Shown piece by piece: positions 42,759-49,320 of a stretch of 49,320 nt of DNA. The position numbers and the translations under genes were made by a program. This stretch comes from Bradyrhizobium sp. (GTDB lineage Bacteria; Pseudomonadota; Alphaproteobacteria; Rhizobiales; Xanthobacteraceae): NCBI RefSeq assembly GCF_028868675.1, contig NZ_JAGWUA010000010.1:1-49320 (forward strand), given 5' to 3'. Position 1 is the stretch's first letter; each line of letters starts with the position of its first letter. The notes under the pieces are model-generated. The model did no database searches. It was not told the DNA's origin and was given only the letters and a program-made list of their open reading frames with translations.

Positions 42759-44855
42759 TCACGCCGCCCTGATCTTGCCGAGGAAGTCGGTGACCTCCTG
42801 GCCGAGCTGTCGGCTCTGGGTCTCCAGCATCTCGGAGGCGTGCTTGACGTGATCCGCCGCCGCTGCCGCCGCGTCCGCGTCTGCCTTGACGCCGGTGATG
42901 CTGTCGGAGACGTTTCTGGTGCCCTGCGCCGCGTATTGGGTGCTGCGGGTGATCTCCTGCGTCGCGGCGCCCTGTTCCTGCACGGCGGCTGCGATCGCGG
43001 TCGCCACCTCGTTGACCTCGCCGATGATGCTGCCGATCGACTGGATCGCGGTGATGGCGTCGCCCGCGACCTTCTGCATGCCGGCGATCTGCTCGGAGAT
43101 CTCCTCGGTTGCCTTCGCCGTCTGCGTCGCCAGCGATTTGACCTCGGAGGCGACCACGGCAAAGCCGCGGCCGGCCTCGCCGGCGCGTGCAGCTTCGATG
43201 GTGGCATTGAGCGCCAGCAGGTTGGTCTGCGCCGCAATGCTGTTGATCAGTCCGACCACTTCGCCGATGCGTCCCGCAGATTGCGCCAGTCCCTGCACGG
43301 TGCCGTCGGTGTCGCGAGCCTGGCTCACGGCGCGGCCGGCGATGCCTGCGGCGTGCGCGGCCTGCTGGCTGATGTCGTTGATCGAGGCGCTGAGCTCTTC
43401 GGCGGCCGACGCCACACTGTCGACGCTCATCGAGGCGTCACCGGAGGCCTTTCCGGCAACCTGCACCCGTTCATTGGTCTGGCGCGACACGGTGGAGAGA
43501 TCGCCCGAAGTCTTGCGCATCTGACCCGACGCCTCGTTCAGCTCGCCAAGCGTCTTGCGGACCATGCCCTCGAACTCGCCGACGTAACCCTCGACCGCGC
43601 GCTGGCGTGCCGCTGCGCCCGCGTTGCGCTCGCGCTCCTGGGCCTCGATCCTGAGCTTGTCGCTTGCCTGCTGCTTGAAGGTCTCCAGCGCGCCGGCCAG
43701 TGCGCCGATTTCGTCCTGGCGGTCGAGATAGCCGCTGTCGACGAGCAAATCGCCGCCGGCGACCTTCAGCATGGCGTCGCGGATGTTGTGCAGCGGCGTG
43801 ATGACGCGCCGCGTGACGCCGATCATGGCCCCGACCGCGAGGGCCACGGCGAAGATCAGCATCGCGAGCTGCAGCGCGAGCGCGCGGCCGGCGGCCGCAT
43901 ACTGTCTGGCCGCGTAGTCCCTGGCTTCATCCAGCGCACGCTCGGCCACCGCGACCGCGGTGCCCATGCGTTGCGCCGTCATCGGCGTCCACTGGTCGGA
44001 AGTCATGTCGGTCTTCGAGCCGACCATGATCTGGTCGATCAGGCGGTCGCGCAGCGCCAGATAGTCCGGATTGAAATAGGCGGCCTTGGCCGCGTTCATC
44101 GCGCCCACGAGATTCGGCGAGAGTTGCATGCCCAGCGTCGAGGATTCCAGCCCGCTCCAGGCGTTCTCGATCGCGCCGACGGACTTGGTGTAGGTCTGCT
44201 GCGCCTCGAGTGGCAGGCTGCCGGTGGCGACCAGCCCGGTCGAGACGAGATCGGACGCTTCGCCCGCGGTATTGCGCAGCAGCCATGCTGCGTGCTTGAT
44301 CGACAGGAGCTGGTCGATCAGCGGATCGTTGTGATTGACGGATGCGGTGAGATTGGCTGAGATCTTTTCCAGCGTCGCGAGCAACGCTCCGGTGACGTCG
44401 GTATAGTCCCTGGACAAGATTGCGCGCCGCGCTTTTTTCGGCTTTCGCATCTCGTCCCAGGCTTGCGTCTGCAGCCCGGAGAGCGTGTCGACCTGCTGGT
44501 TCAGCGCGGCGAGCAGCGTCGCCTGCTCGGCGAATGGGATCGACGGCAGCAGCGCCGCCGTGGAGCGGATCGCCGGCATTTCGGCATCGTGGAGGCCGCG
44601 GAGGAACTTGTCGATCTCGGGCGAGATCGGGGATTCGCCGTTCAGCACGCGCGGCGTCGAGGAGCGGTCCGTGCGCAGATTGTGCATGGCCTTGAAGGCG
44701 TCGGTCGAGGCTTGCGCGACCGCCGAGATGTGGCGGGTCGAGTGCAGCCGTTCCCACGACTGCCAGGCGGTCGTCACCAGCAGGGCCACCACGCAGACGG
44801 CCAGCGAAGCGATGACGGATTGAAGCAGCGTTGAAACGGTCAGACGTTTCAGCAT
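42759..44855 (-). CDS. Methyl-accepting chemotaxis protein
   Basis: Transmembrane chemoreceptor, 698 residues from ATG 44855. A membrane segment at about 10-30 ([18 protein letters not shown]), a periplasmic helical region of some 300 residues, a second membrane segment ([21 protein letters not shown]), HAMP (about 365-420) and the signalling domain. The hairpin-tip sequence is present: [25 protein letters not shown] (shorter pieces are diagnostic), followed by [17 protein letters not shown]. No CheR-tethering pentapeptide is visible at the C-terminus. Ligand unknown. Its ribosome binding site lies in a hairpin. Confidence 0.94.
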   Translation of the reverse strand: MLKRLTVSTLLQSVIASLAVCVVALLVTTAWQSWERLHSTRHISAVAQASTDAFKAMHNLRTDRSSTPRVLNGESPISPEIDKFLRGLHDAEMPAIRSTAALLPSIPFAEQATLLAALNQQVDTLSGLQTQAWDEMRKPKKARRAILSRDYTDVTGALLATLEKISANLTASVNHNDPLIDQLLSIKHAAWLLRNTAGEASDLVSTGLVATGSLPLEAQQTYTKSVGAIENAWSGLESSTLGMQLSPNLVGAMNAAKAAYFNPDYLALRDRLIDQIMVGSKTDMTSDQWTPMTAQRMGTAVAVAERALDEARDYAARQYAAAGRALALQLAMLIFAVALAVGAMIGVTRRVITPLHNIRDAMLKVAGGDLLVDSGYLDRQDEIGALAGALETFKQQASDKLRIEAQERERNAGAAARQRAVEGYVGEFEGMVRKTLGELNEASGQMRKTSGDLSTVSRQTNERVQVAGKASGDASMSVDSVASAAEELSASINDISQQAAHAAGIAGRAVSQARDTDGTVQGLAQSAGRIGEVVGLINSIAAQTNLLALNATIEAARAGEAGRGFAVVASEVKSLATQTAKATEEISEQIAGMQKVAGDAITAIQSIGSIIGEVNEVATAIAAAVQEQGAATQEITRSTQYAAQGTRNVSDSITGVKADADAAAAAADHVKHASEMLETQSRQLGQEVTDFLGKIRAA

Positions 44856-44861
44856 GATTGG

Positions 44862-44883
44862 AATCCCCCGAATCCGGGGGATT
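44862..44883 (-). promoter_or_regulatory. Hairpin covering the ribosome binding site of the chemotaxis receptor gene
   Basis: On the minus strand, a 9-bp perfect stem (AATCCCCCG / CGGGGGATT) with a 4-base loop ends six bases before ATG 44855. The GGGGGA that would serve as ribosome binding site is inside the stem. On the plus strand the same element followed by TTT looks like a terminator, but no plus-strand gene ends here. Confidence 0.5.
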
Positions 44884-45006
44884 TTTCGCAAAAAGGAATA
44901 AACAGAGTTGTAACGGCGAGGCCGGGCGTTAACGGATCGTTACCGCGGCATGGAGCGGGGCCCTCGGATTTCGCTCCCCTTCGTCCGGGCTACCCGTCTC
45001 GACAAA

Positions 45007-45032
45007 GAAGCCCCGGCGCGAGCCGGGGCTTC
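45007..45032 (-). terminator. Terminator after glcB
   Basis: An 11-bp perfect stem (GAAGCCCCGGC / GCCGGGGCTTC) with a 4-base loop, 24 bases after the malate synthase stop. On the minus strand it is followed by a short TTTGT tract, so moderate termination is expected. Confidence 0.75.
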
Positions 45033-45056
45033 GATGTGTTGGGGAGATCCCTCGGA

Positions 45057-47219
45057 TCAGCCCGCCGCCTTGGCCTCGCGGCGGCGCGCGGTGAGGATGT
45101 ATTCGGTGTAGCCGTTCGGCTGCTCGCGGCCCTTGAACACCAAGTCGCAGGCCGCCTTGAAGGCGACTCCGTCGAACGCGGGTGCCATCGGCCGGTAGAG
45201 CGTGTCGCCCGCGTTCTGCTTGTCGACCACGACGGCCATGCGCTTCAGCGATTCCATCACCTGCTCCTTGGTGATGACGCCCTGGTGCAGCCAGTTCGCC
45301 AGGTGCTGGCTGGAGATGCGCAAGGTGGCGCGGTCTTCCATCAAACCGACGTCGTGGATGTCGGGCACCTTGGAGCAGCCGACGCCCTGGTCGATCCAAC
45401 GAACGACGTAGCCCAGGATACCCTGGCAGTTGTTGTCGATCTCCTGCCTGACGTCGTCGGGCGCCCAGTTCGACTTCGACACGGGAATGGTGACGATGTC
45501 GGAGAGTTTCGCGCGTGGACCGCCCTTGGCGAGCTCCTGTTGCCGGGCGATGACGTTGACCTGGTGGTAGTGCAGCGCGTGCAGCGTTGCCGCGGTCGGC
45601 GACGGCACCCAGGCGGTGGTGGCGCCGGCCTGCGGATGGGCGAGCTTCTGCGCCAGCATGTCTGCCATCTTGTCGGGCGCCGCCCACATGCCCTTGCCGA
45701 TCTGGGCGTGGCCGGGCAGGCCGTCGATCAGGCCCATGTCGACGTTCCAGTCCTCATAGGCCTTGATCCAGGCTTGCGCCTTCATCTCGTTCTTGCGGAT
45801 CATCGGACCCGCTTCCATCGAGGTGTGGATCTCGTCGCCGGTGCGGTCGAGGAAGCCGGTGTTGATGAACATGATGCGCTTGGAGGCGCGCTGGATGCAG
45901 GCCTTGAGGTTGACGGTGGTGCGCCGCTCCTCGTCCATGATGCCGACCTTCATCGTGTTCTCCGGCAGGCCCAGCATCTTCTCGACGCGACCGAAGATCT
46001 CGCAGGTCAGCGACACCTCGTCCGGGCCGTGCATCTTCGGCTTGACGATATAGACCGAGCCGGTGCGGCTGTTTCTGACCTTCGAGTTGCCCTTGAGGTC
46101 GTGGATGGCGAGCAGCCCGGACACCGCGGCGTCGAGCAGGCCTTCCGGAATCTCCTCGCCCTTGTCGTCGAGCACGGCGTCGGTGAACATGTGGTGGCCG
46201 ACGTTGCGCATCAGCAGCAGGCTGCGGCCATGCAGCTTGAGCTCGCCGCCCGCCGGCGTCTTGTAGATGCGGTCGGCATTGAGCGCGCGGGTCAGCGTCT
46301 TGCCGCCCTTCTCGAAATCGGCCGACAGCGTGCCGTTCATGAGGCCGAGCGTGTTGCGGTAGACCAGCACCTTGTCCTCGGCATCGACGGCGGCGACGCT
46401 GTCCTCCATGTCGAGGATGGTGGAGACGGCGGCTTCCATGATCATGTCGGCGACGCCGGCAGGATCGTCCTTGCCGATAGGATGATTGCGGTCGATCTTC
46501 ACCTCGATGTGCAGGCCGTTGTTGACCAGCAGCACTGCGCTCGGCGCGGCCCCTTCGCCCTGGTAACCGGCGAACTGCGCCGCCGATTTCAGCGCGGTGG
46601 CGTTGCCGCTCTTCAGCTTGACCGCGAGCTGGCCCGAGACCACGCTGTAGGCGGTGGCGTCGGTGTGGCTGCCGGTTGCGAGCGGGACGGCTGCGTCGAG
46701 GAAGGCCTTGGCCTTGGCGATCACCTTGTCGCCGCGCGCCTTGCTGTAGCCTTTGCCGGTCTCGGCCGCATCGTGCGGGATCGCGTCGGTGCCGTAGAAG
46801 GCGTCATAGAGCGAGCCCCAGCGCGCGTTGGCGGCGTTCAGCGCATAGCGGGCGTTAGTGAGGGGAACGACGAGTTGCGGACCGCAGATCTTGCCAATCT
46901 CCTCGTCGACATTGGCGGTCTCGACCCTCTGCGTCGCCGGCTCCGGCTGCAGATAGCCGATCTCCTTGAGGAAGGCGGTGTAGGCGTTGATGTCGAACGG
47001 CTTGCCCTTGCCCGCGCGGTGCCAGTCGTCGATCCTGGCCTGCAGCGTGTCGCGGAACGCGAGCAGCTCGCGGTTCTTCGGCGCGAGATCGCGGATGATG
47101 GCGGCGAGCCCGGCCCAGAACGCGTCAGGCGCGATCCCGGTTTTCGGGGCTGCTTCCTTGGCGATGAAGTCAAAGAGAACCGGGGCGATCTTCAATCCGT
47201 GGGCGTCGACGCGTTTCAT
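45057..47219 (-). CDS. glcB: Malate synthase G
   Basis: Monomeric enzyme joining glyoxylate and acetyl-CoA to malate, 720 residues, the usual size of isoform G. Motifs: [17 protein letters not shown], the Mg-binding region [17 protein letters not shown] with [17 protein letters not shown], and the catalytic-Asp region [20 protein letters not shown] (C-terminal). ATG 47219 starts the conserved [15 protein letters not shown]. It is a single gene with its own terminator. No isocitrate lyase or glycolate oxidase genes are in the window. Confidence 0.97.
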   Translation of the reverse strand: MKRVDAHGLKIAPVLFDFIAKEAAPKTGIAPDAFWAGLAAIIRDLAPKNRELLAFRDTLQARIDDWHRAGKGKPFDINAYTAFLKEIGYLQPEPATQRVETANVDEEIGKICGPQLVVPLTNARYALNAANARWGSLYDAFYGTDAIPHDAAETGKGYSKARGDKVIAKAKAFLDAAVPLATGSHTDATAYSVVSGQLAVKLKSGNATALKSAAQFAGYQGEGAAPSAVLLVNNGLHIEVKIDRNHPIGKDDPAGVADMIMEAAVSTILDMEDSVAAVDAEDKVLVYRNTLGLMNGTLSADFEKGGKTLTRALNADRIYKTPAGGELKLHGRSLLLMRNVGHHMFTDAVLDDKGEEIPEGLLDAAVSGLLAIHDLKGNSKVRNSRTGSVYIVKPKMHGPDEVSLTCEIFGRVEKMLGLPENTMKVGIMDEERRTTVNLKACIQRASKRIMFINTGFLDRTGDEIHTSMEAGPMIRKNEMKAQAWIKAYEDWNVDMGLIDGLPGHAQIGKGMWAAPDKMADMLAQKLAHPQAGATTAWVPSPTAATLHALHYHQVNVIARQQELAKGGPRAKLSDIVTIPVSKSNWAPDDVRQEIDNNCQGILGYVVRWIDQGVGCSKVPDIHDVGLMEDRATLRISSQHLANWLHQGVITKEQVMESLKRMAVVVDKQNAGDTLYRPMAPAFDGVAFKAACDLVFKGREQPNGYTEYILTARRREAKAAG

Positions 47220-47534
47220 GGCGGGCTTTCTCGTTGGAAGGGGCGCTTTTTGGGCTGATTTCGGTCGGAAAACAGCAAAAAAATACCCCTGAAGGGCGGC
47301 TTTCGCGGCCCTTTTAGCCTCAAAAGCGGGGGCGTGAGAAGGGGCTAGAAGTGGGGGAGTTAGGGGGCTGACAAGCTGCTTGCACCGTCATCATACTGGG
47401 CTTGTCCCGCCTGCGGGGCCGAAGCTCCTTCGGCGTGGCGAAGGCCCGGGCATTCACGTCCTTGCTCAACCGCGGTGACGTGTTGATGGCCGGGACAAGC
47501 CCGGCCATCACGCTTGGTGAGATAGACCTGCGCC
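47220..47534. other. Intergenic region before glcB, no gene
   Basis: 315 bases without a convincing gene. It should contain the glcB promoter (minus strand); an A/T-rich patch lies at 47268-47285 and an imperfect hairpin (AAGGGCGGC / GCGGCCCTT) at about 47292-47313. The right half contains an extragenic palindrome at 47484-47510 and a related GC-rich stretch near 47400. Confidence 0.5.
47484..47510. repeat. Intergenic palindrome, GGCCGGG-ACAAG-CCCGGCC type (copy 2)
   Basis: An 11-bp perfect stem (TGATGGCCGGG / CCCGGCCATCA) with an ACAAG loop, 24 bases after the cysNC stop. Its inner 19 bases are identical to the copy between ureB and ureC. It could serve as a transcript end for cysNC. Confidence 0.75.
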
Positions 47535-49320
47535 TCAGATATTTGCCGCGAGGTCGACCACCTCGTCGAACAGCACACCGCTCGTCTTCAGCATCAGCTC
47601 GATCGCGCTGGCGGCATCCGCAACCGTGCCGGTCGAAGTGTCGATGGTGAGCTCGGCCGCCTCGGGCCTCTGGTAGTCGTTGCCGATGCCGGTGAACGAG
47701 GCCAGCGCGCCGGCGCGGGCCTTCTTGTAGTGGCCCTTGGGATCGCGGCTTTCGCAGATTTCCGCCGGCGTCGCGACGTGGATTTCGCGGAACAGCGTAT
47801 CGGCGATCCGGCGGGCTGCGGCGCGATCCTCGCGCGCAGGCGAGACGGCGGCGACGATGGCGATATGGCCGTTGCGCGCCAGATGGGTCGCGACCTCGGC
47901 GAGCCTGCGGATGTTCTCGCTGCGATCGGCGGCGGAGAAGCCGAGATCGCCGTTCAGCCCGGCGCGCATCGTGTCGCCGTCGAGCAGGATCGGCGAGCCG
48001 CCGTCGGTGAACAGGCGCCGCTCGATCGCTCTTGCCAACGTCGATTTGCCGGAAGCGGGAAGGCCGGTGAGCCAGACCACCGCGCCATTGTGGCGATAGC
48101 GTGCGGAGCGCTCGTCGGCGCGCAGCGCCGATTCCACCGGCACGATGTCGACGGGAACGGCGCGCTGTCCGGCATCGACCGACAGTACCAGACCGCCGCC
48201 GGCGATGCGTCCGGACACTTCGATCACGAGGCGGCCGGTGCGCAAATTCTCGGTGTAGGGATCGGTCGCGATCGGCTTCGAAAGCGAGACGTCGATCTCG
48301 CCGACATGGTTGCGGCCGATCGCCGCGTTCTCGACGCTCGCGAGTTCGCCGGGATCGACGGCCTTTTCGATCGCCACCACGGTGGCGCGGCTTTCCTTCG
48401 GTCCGCAGCGCAGCAGGATCTGATCGCCCTTGGACAACGGCTTGTCGTGCAGCCAGAAGATGCGCGCGCGCAGCCGCCGCGTCTCGCGCGGGCTTGCGCT
48501 TGCATGTGCGATGACGTCGCCGCGCTCGATGAACAATTCGCGGTCGAGCGTGATGCCGACCGAGCGGCCGGCGCCCTGCGGCCCCGCCACCGGCGTCAAC
48601 GGCCAGCTCTCGATCGTCTTGATCCTGGCGATCTTGCCGGCCGGCATGATCACGATCTCGTCGCCGGCGGAGAGACTTCCGGACTCGATGCGGCCGGCCA
48701 CGATGCGGCGGTCGTCGAACTTGTAGATCGCCTGCACCGGCAGCCGCAGCGGTAACTGCTCCAGCGCGCGTGCCGGCTCGAATTGATCGATGGCGCCGAT
48801 CACGGTCGGTCCGTCGTGCCAGCCGAGCCTCTTTGAGGCCGCGCCGACGCCGTCGCCTTCGCGCGCCGAGATCGGGATGATCGCGGTCGGCGTCACGCCG
48901 AGGCCGTCGAGATGCGCGGAAATCTCGTCGCTGATGGCCTGGAAGCGCTGTTGGTCGAAACCGACGCGATCCATCTTGTTGACGATCACCGCGACTTGCT
49001 TCACGCCGAGCAGATGCAGCAGGTAGCCGTGGCGGCGGGTCTGGTCGCGCACGCCTTCGAACGCGTCGATCAGCAACAGCGCCGCATCGGCCTGTGCCGC
49101 GCCTGTAATCATGTTGCGTAAAAATTCGGCATGGCCAGGCGCGTCGATCAACACCACGTCGCGATGCGGCGTGCGGAACCCGATCTGCGTGGTGTCGATG
49201 GTGATGCCCTGATCGCGCTCGGTTTGCAGCGAGTCGAGCAGGAACGACCATTCGAACGGCATGCCGCGCCGCTCGCTGACCGCCTTGAGCGTTTCGAACT
49301 TGCCGTCCGGCAGGCTGCCG
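47535..49320 (-). CDS. cysNC: Bifunctional sulfate adenylyltransferase large subunit / APS kinase (CysN-CysC, NodQ-like), 5' end outside window
   Basis: Fused sulfate-activation enzyme; the first residues lie beyond the window, 595 codons are seen. The GTPase domain shows G3 DAPGHAEFLRNM and G4 NKMDRVGF; the G1 P-loop is outside. EF-Tu-like beta domains follow (about 200-400). From about residue 410 comes APS kinase with P-loop GLPASGKSTLARAI, DGDTMRAGLN and FREIHVATPAEICESRDPKG. It makes PAPS from sulfate with CysD, which should lie just upstream. The frame is open across an ATG at 49262 into GSLPDGKFETLK, so that ATG is internal. Cys assimilation is the default role; a Nod-factor sulfation role cannot be excluded. 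Confidence 0.93.
   Translation of the reverse strand, partial: GSLPDGKFETLKAVSERRGMPFEWSFLLDSLQTERDQGITIDTTQIGFRTPHRDVVLIDAPGHAEFLRNMITGAAQADAALLLIDAFEGVRDQTRRHGYLLHLLGVKQVAVIVNKMDRVGFDQQRFQAISDEISAHLDGLGVTPTAIIPISAREGDGVGAASKRLGWHDGPTVIGAIDQFEPARALEQLPLRLPVQAIYKFDDRRIVAGRIESGSLSAGDEIVIMPAGKIARIKTIESWPLTPVAGPQGAGRSVGITLDRELFIERGDVIAHASASPRETRRLRARIFWLHDKPLSKGDQILLRCGPKESRATVVAIEKAVDPGELASVENAAIGRNHVGEIDVSLSKPIATDPYTENLRTGRLVIEVSGRIAGGGLVLSVDAGQRAVPVDIVPVESALRADERSARYRHNGAVVWLTGLPASGKSTLARAIERRLFTDGGSPILLDGDTMRAGLNGDLGFSAADRSENIRRLAEVATHLARNGHIAIVAAVSPAREDRAAARRIADTLFREIHVATPAEICESRDPKGHYKKARAGALASFTGIGNDYQRPEAAELTIDTSTGTVADAASAIELMLKTSGVLFDEVVDLAANI

Noticed and set aside
45036..47258. Open frame of 740 codons on the plus strand
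   Set aside because: Antisense to malate synthase G; no family-like motifs and typical mirror-frame composition.
1..49320. CRISPR arrays, tRNA or rRNA genes, insertion sequences, prophage
   Set aside because: No regularly spaced direct repeats, no tRNA-like cloverleaf, no rRNA-like stretch and no transposase or integrase frame were seen by eye. The holin-like protein at 39084 is a chromosomal YqjE-type protein by context, not a phage gene.

Overview
The window is GC-rich alphaproteobacterial chromosome, most likely Bradyrhizobium or a close relative in the Nitrobacteraceae. The basis is the combination of a cpa/tad pilus locus, a urt-ure nitrogen cluster, the phyR-nepR-ecfG general stress response locus and DUF2865/DUF883 proteins, plus codon use typical of that group. 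The genus is inferred from gene content, not from a marker gene. I saw no tRNA, rRNA, CRISPR array, transposase or phage gene.

Layout: (1) 1-3751, yejB (5' cut by the window), yejE and yejF of a peptide ABC importer. (2) 3756-5970, an NlpC/P60 peptidase and an M17 aminopeptidase on the minus strand. (3) 6170-19462, a Tad/Flp pilus locus. Flp pilin and cpaA-cpaB-cpaC-cpaD-cpaE-cpaF-tadB-tadC lie on the minus strand. A TadD-like lipoprotein lies on the plus strand at one end. At the other end are a sterol desaturase-family enzyme, a stand-alone secretin N-domain protein and two TadE-type pseudopilins. (4) 19558-21870, three RNA/translation genes on the minus strand: DEAD-box helicase, an IF-1 with a basic tail, and a cold-shock protein. 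(5) 22275-33949, a nitrogen-scavenging cluster starting at a close sigma-54 promoter match: urtABCDE (urea importer), ureD, ureA, ureB, ureC, a small ABM-fold protein, ureE with a long His tail, ureF and ureG. Together they import urea, hydrolyse it and mature the nickel enzyme. (6) 34229-37702, the general stress response core: an HWE-type sensor kinase with a degraded ATPase N-box, EcfG, NepR and PhyR. (7) 37851-42751, mostly envelope and small proteins: SnoaL-like protein, an exported protein, a holin-like membrane protein, a DUF883 protein, an AI-2E-family permease, an L,D-transpeptidase and a DUF2865 protein. (8) 42759-49320, a methyl-accepting chemotaxis protein, malate synthase G and a bifunctional CysN/CysC enzyme cut by the window end.

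The most notable result is a cluster of EcfG-type promoter sequences (GGAAC, 16-17 bp spacer, CGTT-like -10). They lie in front of nepR-ecfG and phyR, and also, with perfect GGAAC/CGTT elements, in front of the DUF883 gene, the AI-2E-family permease and the divergent L,D-transpeptidase. The block next to the stress regulators therefore looks like a local part of the regulon. Other points worth a look are the degenerate kinase, a heptamer repeat before urtE, palindromes in two intergenic regions, a hairpin covering the ribosome binding site of the chemotaxis receptor, and the helicase/IF-1/CspA trio.
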